A DNA stretch of 64,000 bases from Psychromonas sp. L1A2 (GTDB taxonomy: Bacteria; Pseudomonadota; Gammaproteobacteria; Enterobacterales; Psychromonadaceae). The stretch covers positions 1,612,001 to 1,676,000 of the forward strand of contig NZ_WUAG01000002.1 of the NCBI RefSeq assembly GCF_009828855.1, read 5' to 3'. Positions 12,057 to 21,927 of the stretch are shown here, in pieces. The notes below the pieces were generated by a model, which had not been told where the DNA came from, did not search any database, and worked only from the letters and a program-made list of their open reading frames with translations. The translations under genes and the position numbers were made by a program. How positions within the stretch are numbered: the first letter of the stretch is position 1; each line of letters begins with the position of its first letter.

Positions 12057-13078
12057 TTAAGTTTCCAGATCAGCCCAGTCCCTATAACATTGTGAGATGA
12101 CTCTATTTTTATCTTCACTGAAGCGATTCCAAGCATCACAACATTTATTGACAATATCGTTATAACCGTCAAAGCATCTATTCGCGATTTCATTATCCCG
12201 CATCCAATGCCAAACTTGTTCGATTGGATTCAATTCAGGAGAATACGGAGGGAGGTGAATGATCGTTAAATTAGTAAACTCTTCAGCTAAATACGACTGG
12301 TGCCAACTGGATCGATCCATTATTACAACGGCATATTTTCCCTTTGGGGTTGCATCAGAAATTAAGCGTAAATGAACCTTCATCACTTCACTATTACTGT
12401 AAGGCATTACTAATGCCTCGGTTTGACCTGTATTGATACAGACCGCGCCAAATAAATAAGCATACTCAAATTGTTGCTGCTGAATGGCCCTTGGCTGGTT
12501 CCTTTTTTTGCCCATATCCTAGTTGTTGTATTACGTTGACCAAACCTAGCCTCATCCTGAAACCAAATATGTACATCTTTTAAATGAACATGCCCAGGGA
12601 TCTTAAGGATCGTATTTATTTGGAATTTTTTTAAAAGATGCTTGGATTTCTTCTGATTGTTTGGGGTGCTTAGAGCGAGTTGTATCCAGCTTAGATTTAA
12701 TTTGTTGAGTAAATGATAAATATTAGTTTTTTGATAAGTGACCCCGAATGTTGTTTCAATATATTCTTTTATATCCTTCCCCTGCAGACGGCCTCCTTCT
12801 GATTTTATCGCATTATCAATGACATATTGTTTTATGTTAGCAAGTTGCTCAGGCGTGAGTCGATGAGGCCTCCCGCTACGGGGCTTTACTTCCAGACCTG
12901 TTAACCCAGAATGAAGGTATGCTTTAATCCAAATGTTGACACTTCTACGGCTTACCTTTAAAAAAGTCGCAATATCAGTTCTACTTTTCCCTTCTAAGAA
13001 ATGCGAGACAGCGAGTAATTTTAATCGTTGTCTCGCATTGGTTGTCGCATTAATTAATTCAGCAAAATTTTGACTCAT
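12057..13078 (-). CDS. IS630-family transposase, two frames joined by a likely -1 frameshift
   Basis: Frame 1 runs from 13078 to 12410. It holds two helix-turn-helix regions (FLEGKSRTDIATFLKVSRRS), then HVHLKDVHIWFQDEARFGQ with the first catalytic Asp. The second frame, ending at 12057, holds the second Asp (VIMDRSSWH) and the Glu in SPELNPIEQVW. The frames meet at GCA AAA AAA GG (about 12507-12515). Slipping back one base on A AAA AAA would yield one product of about 340 residues with a complete DDE triad and normal family length. Programmed -1 frameshifting at A-runs is known in many IS elements; an inactivating mutation is the alternative. A good AAGGAG ribosome site precedes the ATG at 13078. 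Confidence 0.85.
12507..12515 (-). promoter_or_regulatory. Putative -1 ribosomal frameshift site (A7)
   Basis: The minus strand reads GGGCAAAAAAAGG. In the upstream frame the slip heptamer is A AAA AAA, which allows re-pairing of both tRNAs one base back. It joins ...RIWAKK to RNQPRAIQQQQF of the downstream frame. Confidence 0.6.
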
Positions 13079-13143
13079 ATTAACTCCTTTGTAAGAAGCT
13101 TAATTAGATCACATATTTATCGGAAATGGTATTAGTGCTACAT

Positions 13144-13308
13144 TATACCAATCACACTAATTAAGTTATCTATTTTACTTGTTAAAATAACTTATTTCTT
13201 CGTTGTAAATTTCGTAAAGGGAGCAACCATTTAGCTCAACTTTCGCCTTGAACTAACTCATCTTTCCTGCGCAAAATTTAAATCACTTATTTAATGTAAT
13301 CGGTATTA
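13144..13308. mobile_element. MITE with ends like the neighbouring IS630 element
   Basis: About 165 bases with imperfect inverted ends (18 of 23 positions match): TATACCAATCACACTAATTA on the left and AATACCGATTACATTAAATA inverted on the right. It has no reading frame. The left end shares TATACCAAT and TAATTAAG with the IS630 left end. The right end shares TAATACC, ATT and TAAATA..GTGAT with the IS630 right end, which lies only 12 bases away. It is plausibly a non-autonomous derivative moved by that transposase family. Confidence 0.7.
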
Positions 13309-14744
13309 TTTAAATACAACATTAAATAATGTCATATTTTTAGAAAAAATAAGCACTTCATACATTCTAAAAAGAAAGAGAAAAACTAAGTAGTGAAACA
13401 AACTATTTACAACAGAAATGTTAATGGCGGTTATTGATAGTCAGATTGGCTTAGGTAACATTAGATAATTAATAATAACGTTTTGCCTCATAACTTATCG
13501 TTATCACCCCCATTAAAAAGTAATAATCTAAAAAGTAAACGATATTAAGACTTTCTTATTACTCGACTTTATTTTAAGAATGGCAATGATAATAGTAGTG
13601 ATGGCTAGTATCTAAAATTCAAAGCTTATATTTTATTCGTCGATTTTTATCTACCTTGATACGTTACTAATGAGCAATTAAATAAAAAATCCCATTAAAA
13701 ACCCATTATCAGAATCCATATCAATCCATTATTTATTGCACTTAATTACATTATTAGTTATAGCATTCACAAAGACATCACAAGCTCAATCTTAGTAATC
13801 CTTACCATATTCATGACTTATTACGCTAACGTGCTCTATGTTCCTTGAAGAGGGTCTACAGCATGAAAAATAAGTATAATTACTGATACCTTGAATTAGA
13901 TAACCCTTTAATTATGTAACATAACTATCTAACTCACTTTCTAATGTAGCCAATCAATAATTCATTTGAATAGGTAGAATCATTAATTAATTTCATTATT
14001 AAAGTCAGTAAATAATTTTTCAAAGAAGTTTAGTTATAGAGATTAATGATAAATAGACCATCAGAAAAATAATCGCGATACGAATACCAAAAGAATTAAT
14101 AAGGTGATCATTCTTGCTGGTTAAAGTCCCCCCTAACTGCATTGTGAGTTTTAAGTGAGAACAACTATCTCCTACAACTCACGCCTTAATAGTGTTAATT
14201 TTTCCTACACAATCTCTGATCACTTATTTAATTCCATTCGTATGAATAATAGTATGCAATAAATATTGATGTGAACAATAGAAACTGACTCGATTAAATA
14301 TTATTAATCATGCTTTAAAACTGGTGAGTTACTTATTTTCGATGCGGTAATAAATTTGATAGTACATAATAATAGTAATGGAGGAGGATATAGAATATTT
14401 ACTAACGTAAAAATGAAGTTAACGCCTTAGCCATTCGAACATCAAACTTAACAGAGAAATAAAAACTCATTAACCATGTGGTAGAGAATACATCTAAAGC
14501 TAATTAAGTAATGTCTGTAAAAGATGATTCAGTATTTTTAGTTAATTGAGTATTCATAATCGAATAACGATTATAAAACTAAATGCAGTTAATAAGTTTC
14601 AATTATATTTAAAAGATAGTTAAAGTAGTTGTGACTAATGTGATGCTATAGATAACTCTTTTCTTTGTTTCCAGGTTATACAAAAAAGACTCAAATATTA
14701 GAAAATAGTGAAAGTGTACAGTTTGATATAAAGAATATTTTAGT
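13309..14744. other. Gene-poor AT-rich stretch
   Basis: No convincing coding region on either strand; stop codons are dense in all frames. The only recognisable content is a diverged MITE copy near 14138-14244. It may be decayed sequence left by earlier insertions. Confidence 0.5.
14138..14244. repeat. Diverged second MITE copy
   Basis: Collinear with the right two-thirds of the MITE at 13144-13308. Both contain (C)AACT-x-CGCCTT, TTTTTCCT/TCTTTCCTG, and a final ATCACTTATTTAAT ending in CGGTAT/CGTAT. It is strongly decayed and its left end is not identifiable. Confidence 0.5.
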
Positions 14745-14760
14745 TGTTTCACGTGAAACA
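14745..14760. other. parS: parS site 2
   Basis: TGTTTCACGTGAAACA, a perfect parS palindrome. It is intergenic, immediately after the avtA stop codon. Confidence 0.92.
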
Positions 14761-14784
14761 ACTAAAACAGGATGAGTTTATTTA

Positions 14785-16038
14785 TTAGTTATCTTGATAT
14801 AATTCGTTAACCACCGAAGCTAAAATATCAATGCCGCGTTCTACAACATCACTTTCCTGCGCGTAATTAAGTCGAATACATTCATGTGTATGTTGCCAAT
14901 CTTGCTCAAGGCCAGGAAAGAAATAATGACCAGAAACAACAATAAGTCCTTTTTCTTTTAATTTTTTATATAGTTCGTTTGAACTGATCGGTAAATCTTT
15001 AAACCAAAGCCAAAGAAATAGTGCGCCTTCTGCTTTATGAATTCTAAAATTCTTGTTAGTTATTTTACTTAATAACAATGACATCGCTATTTGCGATTTA
15101 TCTTGATAAAAAGGTTTTATAACATCATTACTCAAAGTAATAATTTCTTTGTTTTTTACTAAAGGTAATACAATTTCAGGTCCAATTCCACCAGGTGATA
15201 ACGCCATAATGCCTGATAGGTTAGACATTGCTTTAATAATTGTTGGGTTTGCAATGACAATCCCACAACGTGCACCTGGTAAACCAAATTTAGATAGACT
15301 CATGCATAAAATAGTATTGTCGTTAAAATGTGGTTTAACATCTTCAAAAATAATATTTGGGAAAGGTGTCCCGTAGGCATTATCGATAATTAATGGAATA
15401 TTATGTTGTTTTGCTAGTTTATCTAACTTTTCTATTTCACTATCGGTTAACACATTACCGGTAGGATTCGTAGGCCGAGAAACACAGATAGCACCAATAT
15501 CATCAGTTATTTCTAAAGCATCGAAATCAACATGGTACTTAAATTGTTGATTGTCTAATTCTGTAATTTTTGGACGAACAGCAACAAAAGACGCTTCTGA
15601 AACACTTGCATCCGCATAACCAATATACTCAGGTGCTAATGGAAATAATATTTTACGCTTTTTCCCATCACTAAAATCGCCCGCTAATAAATTAAACAAA
15701 TAGAAAAAAGCATTCTGACTGCCATTGGTTAACATGATATTTTCTGATGATAAATCCCAATCATATAAATCATTAAACAGTTCAGCGAGTGCAATAATGA
15801 AAGAGTCTTTTCCTTGAGGTCCATCGTAATTTGCTAATGTATCAACTAGCTTTCCTTCATTTAACAGCGTTTGCATTAAATCGGTAAATCGTTGCTGAAT
15901 AGCAGGTATAGATGCTGGATTACCACCCCCTAACATTAGTATGTCATCGCCACCTTTTACACCTGCATTTAAATCATCCATTAATTCTGTAATACCTGAA
16001 TGCTGCGTAAACTTATTTCCAAATGTTGAATAGGGCAT
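14785..16038 (-). CDS. avtA: Valine-pyruvate aminotransferase AvtA
   Basis: PLP-dependent class I/II aminotransferase that interconverts valine/2-ketoisovalerate and alanine/pyruvate. Its 417 residues equal the length of E. coli AvtA as I recall it, and the match is strong throughout: FGNKFTQHSGITELMDDLN, MLGGGNPA, NYDGPQGK, LTNGSQNAFFYLFNLLAG, FPLAPEYIGYADAS, SRPTNPTGNV and DNAYGTPFPNI. The PLP-lysine region is MSLSKFGLPGARCGI (about residue 247), and the C-terminal part carries GALFLWLWFKDLPI. It is a single gene flanked on both sides by parS sites. Confidence 0.95.
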   Translation of the reverse strand: MPYSTFGNKFTQHSGITELMDDLNAGVKGGDDILMLGGGNPASIPAIQQRFTDLMQTLLNEGKLVDTLANYDGPQGKDSFIIALAELFNDLYDWDLSSENIMLTNGSQNAFFYLFNLLAGDFSDGKKRKILFPLAPEYIGYADASVSEASFVAVRPKITELDNQQFKYHVDFDALEITDDIGAICVSRPTNPTGNVLTDSEIEKLDKLAKQHNIPLIIDNAYGTPFPNIIFEDVKPHFNDNTILCMSLSKFGLPGARCGIVIANPTIIKAMSNLSGIMALSPGGIGPEIVLPLVKNKEIITLSNDVIKPFYQDKSQIAMSLLLSKITNKNFRIHKAEGALFLWLWFKDLPISSNELYKKLKEKGLIVVSGHYFFPGLEQDWQHTHECIRLNYAQESDVVERGIDILASVVNELYQDN

Positions 16039-16100
16039 GTAAAAATCCTGAATATATAATGAGAATTAAAATTAAAACGTAAGGCTTTTAATAACGTAAT

Positions 16101-16116
16101 TGTTTCATGTGAAACA
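16101..16116. other. parS: parS-like site 3 (one mismatch)
   Basis: TGTTTCATGTGAAACA differs from the consensus at one central base (C to T). It lies between avtA and glyS, 95 bases from a perfect site. Confidence 0.75.
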
Positions 16117-16210
16117 ATAGACTGGCAACTACTAATGAAATTTAATACCTTTAAACAAGCAATAAAATATTGGAAATTGATATTACATAAATAAGATATT
16201 TTTGTTTCAG

Positions 16211-16226
16211 TGTTTCACGTGAAACA
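16211..16226. other. parS: parS site 4
   Basis: TGTTTCACGTGAAACA, a perfect match. It abuts the glyS terminator hairpin. Confidence 0.92.
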
Positions 16227-16227
16227 A

Positions 16228-16254
16228 AAAAGCTCAGTATAAACTGAGCTTTTT
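16228..16254 (-). terminator. Terminator after glyS
   Basis: AAAGCTCAGT-TTATA-ACTGAGCTTTT, flanked by A/T runs on both sides, so it could work in both directions. It lies 43 bases after the glyS stop. Confidence 0.85.
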
Positions 16255-16296
16255 ATAAGAACGATTAACGGTTTATAAATAAACCGACAAACTTAT

Positions 16297-18363
16297 TTAT
16301 AACACTGACACATCGGCCACTTGTAAAAATAAGTTACGTAAACGGTTTAATAACGCTAAACGGTTATTTTTTACTGCTAAATCGTCCGCCATTACCATCA
16401 CATTATCAAAGAAAGCGTCTACAGGCGTCTGTAAGCTAGCTAACTCAAACAAGGCTGACTCGTAGTCTCCACTTGAAAATAAAGGGCTTAGCTTGCTTTC
16501 TAGAGAGCCTAATATTTCAACAAGTGCGATTTCAGCGTCTTCTTGAAGCAAATCTTGACTAACTTCATTACTAATTTGCTCTGTCACTTTAGCAAGAATA
16601 TTACTAATACGTTTATTAGCAGCAGCAATCGGAGCAGCTTCAGGTAAAGTTTGGAACTTAGCAACCGCTTTAATACGCTTTTCAAAATCAACAGGTTTAG
16701 TTGGACGACGTTCTAATACAGATTGAATTAACTCAACTGAATATCCGTTTGCTTGATAAGTTGCGCGGAAACGAGCAAATAAGAAATCAACAACATCAAT
16801 AACGACGTTATCATTTGTTAATTTATCTGCGTACTGTGTTTTAGCAATTTCAACCAAATCGACAATATCTAAATCTAAATTTTTATCTGTAATGATACGT
16901 AATAGACCGATAGCAGCACGGCGCAATGCAAATGGGTCTTTGTCACCTTTAGGTGTTTGACCAATACCAAATATACCCACCAGCGTATCTAATTTATCTG
17001 CTAATGAAACAGCACATGCAACTAATGAAGTCGGTAATTTGTCACCAGCAAAACGAGGTAAATACTGTTCATTTAACGCCACAGCGACATCTTCATGCTC
17101 GCCATCAAAACGAGCATAATACATCCCCATCACACCTTGAACGTCTGGGAATTCCATTACCATTTCAGACATTAAGTCTGCTTTTGATAATAAACCAGCA
17201 CGTTGTGCATGTTCAGGATTTGCTTGAATGCTAATAGCAATTTTTTCAGCAACGGCACTAATACGCTCAGATTTCTCTTTTAACGTACCTAATTGCTTTT
17301 GGAATAGCACTGTTGATAGAGAAGCTAAACGGCTTTCTAATGTTTTCTTTTTATCTGTTTCAAAGAAAAATTCAGCATCAGCTAAACGTGGGCGAACCAC
17401 TTTCTCATTACCTGAAACAACTTGCTTAGGATCACGACTCACAATGTTTGAAACAAAGATAAAGCGCGGTAATAAGTTGCCTTCTTTATCTAATACAGGA
17501 AAGTATTTTTGATTATCTTTCATTGTATAAATAAGGGCTTCAGAAGGGACAGCTAAGAATTTTTCTTCAAATGATCCAACTAATGTTACTGGCCACTCAA
17601 CTAAAGAGGTTACTTCTTCTAATAGTTCATCATCAATTGCAGCTATACCATTTTCATGAGCAGCAAGTGCTTCTACTTGCTCACGAATGATCGCTTTACG
17701 ACGTTCATAATCAACAATAACTTTACCAGAATCATCTAATAACGATTCATATTCGTCTGCGTGTGATAATGTTAATTCAGCTTCACCCATGAAGCGGTGT
17801 CCACGAATAACACGATCTGAAACAACACCTAATAATTCACCTTGGATTAACTTGCTACCAAATAACATAGTAACAGTATGCACAGGACGAATAAATTGTG
17901 TGCTTTCACTTCCCCAACGCATTGGTTTTGCAATAGGTAATTTAGCAAGAGCTGACTCAGCAATAGCAGGGATCAAGTCATTAATATGCTGACCTTTAAC
18001 TTCTGACTTGAATAATAGCCACTCACCTTTATCAGTGACTAAGCGTTCAGCTTCTTCAACGGTAATACCATTAGAACGAGCCCAACCTTGTGCAGCTTTA
18101 GTCGCTACACCATTATCATCAAATGCAACGTTAACTGCAGGACCACGTTTTTCAACGACTTTATCTGCTTGAGTTGCCAATAAGTTAGTAACTACTACTG
18201 CCAAACGCCTTGGTGATGCTAACCAACTAACTTTTTCAAATGTTAATTCAGCTTTATTTAATTCCGCTTCAATATTGCTAGCAAAAGACTCTGCAAGTTT
18301 ACGAAGTGATTTTGGTGGTAACTCTTCGGTTCCCAACTCAATCAATAAATTTTCTTGTGACAT
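16297..18363 (-). CDS. glyS: Glycyl-tRNA synthetase beta subunit
   Basis: Beta chain of the bacterial heterotetrameric glycyl-tRNA synthetase, mainly tRNA recognition. The 688 residues match the family length. It starts [22 protein letters not shown] and contains [13 protein letters not shown], the HD-like region and [21 protein letters not shown] near the C-terminus. It lies 14 bases after glyQ, as in most gammaproteobacteria. Confidence 0.98.
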   Translation of the reverse strand: MSQENLLIELGTEELPPKSLRKLAESFASNIEAELNKAELTFEKVSWLASPRRLAVVVTNLLATQADKVVEKRGPAVNVAFDDNGVATKAAQGWARSNGITVEEAERLVTDKGEWLLFKSEVKGQHINDLIPAIAESALAKLPIAKPMRWGSESTQFIRPVHTVTMLFGSKLIQGELLGVVSDRVIRGHRFMGEAELTLSHADEYESLLDDSGKVIVDYERRKAIIREQVEALAAHENGIAAIDDELLEEVTSLVEWPVTLVGSFEEKFLAVPSEALIYTMKDNQKYFPVLDKEGNLLPRFIFVSNIVSRDPKQVVSGNEKVVRPRLADAEFFFETDKKKTLESRLASLSTVLFQKQLGTLKEKSERISAVAEKIAISIQANPEHAQRAGLLSKADLMSEMVMEFPDVQGVMGMYYARFDGEHEDVAVALNEQYLPRFAGDKLPTSLVACAVSLADKLDTLVGIFGIGQTPKGDKDPFALRRAAIGLLRIITDKNLDLDIVDLVEIAKTQYADKLTNDNVVIDVVDFLFARFRATYQANGYSVELIQSVLERRPTKPVDFEKRIKAVAKFQTLPEAAPIAAANKRISNILAKVTEQISNEVSQDLLQEDAEIALVEILGSLESKLSPLFSSGDYESALFELASLQTPVDAFFDNVMVMADDLAVKNNRLALLNRLRNLFLQVADVSVL

Positions 18364-18377
18364 TAAACTTGCCTCTA

Positions 18378-19283
18378 TTAATTTAAATTTTTACAAAGTG
18401 GGAAACCAAGTGCTTCACGCTTAGCGTAATAAGCTTCTGCAACCGCTTTTGATAATGAGCGAACACGTAATATATAACGCTGACGTTCAGTAACAGAGAT
18501 AGCATGACGAGCATCTAACAGGTTAAACACATGTGATGCTTTCATTACTTGCTCATAAGCAGGTAATGGCAAGCTAGCTTCAATTAATTTTTGGCTATCT
18601 TTTTCACATTGATCAAACTGTGTAAATAATGCATCAACATCTGCATGTTCAAAATTGTAAGTAGATTGTTCCACTTCATTTTGATGGAATATATCACCGT
18701 AAGTTACTTTACCCATTGGGCCATCTGTCCAGACGAGATCGTAGATACTATCCACACCTTGAACATACATAGCAAGACGTTCTAAACCATAAGTAATTTC
18801 ACCAGTAACAGGAGAGCACTCAAGGCCACCAACTTGTTGGAAATAGGTAAATTGCGTAACTTCCATACCATTTAGCCAGATTTCCCAGCCTAATCCCCAT
18901 GCACCTAACGTAGGTGATTCCCAGTTATCTTCAACAAAGCGGATATCATGGATAGAAGTATCAATACCAATCTCTTCAAGTGATTGTAAGTACAATTCTT
19001 GAATATTTTTAGGAGAAGGTTTTAATACCACTTGGAATTGGTAGTAGTGTTGTAAACGGTTAGGGTTTTCACCGTAGCGACCATCAGTAGGGCGACGGCA
19101 AGGTTGTACATAAGCACTGCTCATTGGCTCAGGACCAATCGAACGTAAAAAAGTTTGTGGGTGGAATGTTCCAGCACCTACTTCCATATCAAGTGGCTGT
19201 ACAATGGCACAACCTTGGCGAGCCCAGAAGTCTTGCAACGCAAGAATCAGCCCTTGGAATGTTTTTGTATCAAATTTTTGCAT
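18378..19283 (-). CDS. glyQ: Glycyl-tRNA synthetase alpha subunit
   Basis: Catalytic alpha chain that activates glycine. The 301-residue protein contains the hallmark segments [60 protein letters not shown] and [11 protein letters not shown]. It heads the glyQ-glyS operon; the promoter was not located. Confidence 0.98.
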   Translation of the reverse strand: MQKFDTKTFQGLILALQDFWARQGCAIVQPLDMEVGAGTFHPQTFLRSIGPEPMSSAYVQPCRRPTDGRYGENPNRLQHYYQFQVVLKPSPKNIQELYLQSLEEIGIDTSIHDIRFVEDNWESPTLGAWGLGWEIWLNGMEVTQFTYFQQVGGLECSPVTGEITYGLERLAMYVQGVDSIYDLVWTDGPMGKVTYGDIFHQNEVEQSTYNFEHADVDALFTQFDQCEKDSQKLIEASLPLPAYEQVMKASHVFNLLDARHAISVTERQRYILRVRSLSKAVAEAYYAKREALGFPLCKNLN

Positions 19284-19323
19284 GATTTAGGCTTCGAGTT
19301 GATTAAAAAAAATGAAATCCATT

Positions 19324-19366
19324 ATACCTATTGATGCCGATTATACCAATGGCAATAGATGTATAC
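19324..19366. repeat. Imperfect palindrome upstream of glyQ
   Basis: TATACCTATTGATGCC and GGCAATAGATGTATA form an imperfect stem around ATTATACCAAT. It is the only structure seen in the 289-base gap between glyQ and the next gene, and its ends resemble the TATACC motifs of the local MITEs. Confidence 0.35.
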
Positions 19367-19572
19367 GCTAACTTTACAACGTAATATTAACTCAGTATAA
19401 GAAACAAAAATTGAATGATTTTAATACAACTAATTGAGAGTATCGAATAAATTACAAACTCAATAAGTAAATATATTAACTGGCACAATAGATAACAAAC
19501 AAAAAGCCAATAAATAGGGTAGACTTTTAAGCTTAAAATAAGCTCTAAATTGAAATAAAAAAGTGAATTAAA

Positions 19573-20265
19573 ATGCTTAAAAGATTAAAAGAGAGTGATC
19601 TTTATTTACCTATTAAACTCTTTTTAAATAAACAAGGTTACGAAGTTAAAGGTGAAATAAAGCAATGTGATATTGTCGCTAAAAAAGACGATGAAATTAT
19701 TATTATCGAATTAAAATTAACGCTCAACATTACCTTATTATTACAATCGATCGATCGTTTTACTTTAGCCGATATAGTCTACATTGCCATCCCTAAACAA
19801 ACGCCAATGTATAAAACCAAAAGTAAACAAATCAAAAAACTAGTTGCACGTTTAGGGTTAGGTTTAATTGTTGTAGATATACAAGAAAAACAACAATATG
19901 TTGAAGTTATTAGTGACCCTAAAGAATACCAACCTAGAAAAAACAAACGTAAACAATCAGCATTATTAAAAGAATTTAGTCTACGCCAAGGCGACACTCA
20001 AAAAGGTGGTTCAACAACAAAAAAAGCAGGTTTAACCGCTTATCGACAGCGATGTATACGTATAGCCGAATACTTATCTAAAACGGATATAGCATCAGGT
20101 GCTGAAATCAAAAAGACAATTGACGAGCAGCAAGCAACACAGTTTCTCTACAGTAATTATTATGGATGGTTTAATAAAGTAGAACGCGGCATTTATAAAT
20201 TATCGGATAAAGGTAAAGCAGAATTACCAGAATGGCAGCTAAAAATAAAAACACCTATTTTTTGA
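19573..20265 (+). CDS. DUF2161-type putative PD-(D/E)XK nuclease-like protein
   Basis: 230 residues. The N-terminal half has the layout of a PD-(D/E)XK phosphodiesterase fold: FLNKQGYEVKGEIKQCDIVAKKDDEIIIIELKL places an Asp at about 32 and an E-x-K at about 46-48. The C-terminal part (about 150-225) looks like a winged-helix domain (YRQRCIRIAEYLSKTD...YYGWFNKVERGIYKLSDKGK). I recognise it as DUF2161; its substrate is unknown. It stands alone on the plus strand between glyQ and an IS remnant, with a weak ribosome site. Housekeeping and defence-like roles are both possible; nothing nearby decides. Confidence 0.7.
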   Translation: MLKRLKESDLYLPIKLFLNKQGYEVKGEIKQCDIVAKKDDEIIIIELKLTLNITLLLQSIDRFTLADIVYIAIPKQTPMYKTKSKQIKKLVARLGLGLIVVDIQEKQQYVEVISDPKEYQPRKNKRKQSALLKEFSLRQGDTQKGGSTTKKAGLTAYRQRCIRIAEYLSKTDIASGAEIKKTIDEQQATQFLYSNYYGWFNKVERGIYKLSDKGKAELPEWQLKIKTPIF

Positions 20266-20632
20266 TCACCTTACTTATTCAACATCCAAAAAAGCAGATG
20301 GCAACATATAAATTAATACTAATTTAATTATCTAATAATAAAAACCTAAAGCTATATTTAAAATCTATTAAATTATATTATTAACACATACATTTCAGTT
20401 GTTTAATATATAATCAACCTCAACAACTCGTTCGAAAAATAAACAAAATAAACAAAAAAACATTAATTATCAAACATTTAATTTTTTATATTATTATAGT
20501 TTATTATTTAGCCATAGATTTTTATTATATTTTTTAAATAAAATATTTAATAGCCAATTTCTATATGATAAGTTATATTCCCACTGACAATAATTTGATT
20601 GTTTGAATTTAAATATAAAATAAGGATATAAC
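20266..20632. other. AT-rich gap before the small lipoprotein gene
   Basis: 367 bases with long A/T tracts (about 20440-20560). No gene is visible. AAGGA at about 20622 is the ribosome site for the next gene. Confidence 0.5.
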
Positions 20633-20788
20633 ATGAAATCTATTAAGTTAGCAGTAGCTGCTGTAGCCGTAATTCTTCTTGCAGGTTGTACTGGTACTAC
20701 TTACAACAGCGCTAAAGACTGTTCTATGGATTACTTACTAGTTCCAGCTCTTTCTATTCCTGCTGCTATCGGTGCATGTGGAGAATAA
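20633..20788 (+). CDS. Small lipoprotein of unknown function
   Basis: 51 residues: a lipoprotein signal MKSIKLAVAAVAVILLAGC with lipobox LAGC (Cys19), then a short mature part of about 33 residues (CTGTTYNSAKDCSM...) with two more Cys residues and a hydrophobic segment DYLLVPALSIPAAIGA. A good AAGGATATAAC ribosome site, a clean signal peptide and a strong terminator just downstream support a real gene. I do not recognise the family. Confidence 0.75.
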   Translation: MKSIKLAVAAVAVILLAGCTGTTYNSAKDCSMDYLLVPALSIPAAIGACGE

Positions 20789-20818
20789 TATTAATATCAA
20801 ATTCTGATATTAATATTA

Positions 20819-20848
20819 AAGCGCACTCTCTTATGGGTGCGTTTTTAT
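20819..20848 (+). terminator. Terminator after the small lipoprotein gene
   Basis: GCGCAC-TCTCTTATGG-GTGCGT followed by TTTTA, 30 bases after the stop codon. Confidence 0.8.
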
Positions 20849-20915
20849 AACTACCTTTATTATTTTCTCAATCTCGATAAACTCCGTTAATATATAATAC
20901 CGCGTGTATAAATAT

Positions 20916-21927
20916 GGCTCTGTTTCACTTAAGTGTTGTTTGTATTTTTTCTGTTAGTTTTAAAGTGCACATTCAACCCATGCCTGTTCAGAATGAGCTT
21001 CATTTTGTGCCATAAAACGAAATCAACTTAGCCAATTATCTAAATAAGCTGTACCTAGGCCACAAAACTCCTTAAGCCAAGACTTCCTGCACATCATATA
21101 ATTATTTAATGTTTGAAGATGATGTACGCTTTCAATAATACGTTGATTATCAAAAGTAATTAGTCTTTTATGATCAATGTTCAAGCCTTTGGCAATGCCT
21201 ATGTAGGATATATTACCACCTGTGCACAACACGGAACCTTCTGAGATAATAGGGTTAAAACGGTCTCAATATTTTCTTTTATGTTATTTTAGATAACCTT
21301 GTGCACTATATTTCCAGCTCTATCTAATACCATGATAATAGGGACTTGAGGAATATTGCCACCACCTCGCTTTCGGGCTGGTCTACAAATTTTTCTTTTA
21401 CCTTTAAAATACTCTGCAATAAAAGTTTCATCGGCTTCAATAATTCCATGTAAATTAGAGGGTTTATAGCCAAAGGTTGCTATAAGAAAATATGACGCCA
21501 TCGAAAAGCTGTTTTAAGGTTTATATCTAAAAGAGAGGCATACTTTCTGAGTGAAGTGCCGTTCCACATTAAATTAGAGTAATTAATCTATTTTTCTGAT
21601 TTTATCATACGGTAGAAAGGTGTTGAAAATAGAGCGTATCTAAAGTGCTTAATGCCTTGCTTAGTGACTCCTCACTTATTAATAAGCTCAGAGTCACAAT
21701 AAGGGCAACTGCAAACACGATTTTCATGCTCTGCTATTGCTTTACCAGTTCGATTATTTGAGATGTTATTTTCAACCTCATGCCGTAGCTTTTTAAGGTC
21801 AGGGTAGTTTAGGTTGGTAACTTCTTTGAGAATGCCTTTTAATTTATTGTTGATCATAGTTACACCTTGAATTTCAAAGTAATGATAACTAAATATTAGA
21901 CCATCAAAACCAAACTACAACGGAGCT
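20916..21927 (-). mobile_element. Decayed IS1595-type insertion sequence
   Basis: The ends GGCTCTGTT (left) and, inverted, AGCTCCGTT (right) bound about 1.0 kb. They are flanked by an 8-base direct repeat with one mismatch (ATAAATAT at 20908-20915, ATAAATAC at 21928-21935). This is the target-duplication size of the IS1595 family, and it fits the transposase fragments inside. Confidence 0.75.
21023..21857 (-). pseudogene. IS1595/ISXO2-type transposase remnant
   Basis: Three frames carry successive pieces of one transposase. The N-terminal piece at 21672-21857 has a zinc-ribbon-like CSCPYCDSE. The central piece at 21289-21501 has IIEADETFIAEYFKGKRK with the first catalytic Asp and the family's KRGG region. 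The C-terminal piece at 21023-21232 has KGLNIDHKRLITFDNQRIIE...SWLKEFCGLGTAYLDNWL. The frames are interrupted and one part is lost, so the gene is dead. Confidence 0.8.

Larger units (their letters stand above)
12041..13132 (-). mobile_element. IS630-family insertion sequence
   Basis: About 1.09 kb bounded by related inverted ends: ATACCAATTCCGATAATTA on the left and, on the opposite strand of the right end, ATACCATTTCCGATAAATA. TA dinucleotides flank both ends, as expected for a family that targets TA. The element encodes one transposase split over two frames by a run of seven A. It lies downstream of gyrB and its insertion breaks no recognisable gene. Confidence 0.88.

Noticed and set aside
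13309-14744. Possible degraded genes in the gyrB-avtA gap
   Set aside because: No frame of useful length and no recognisable protein fragment on either strand.
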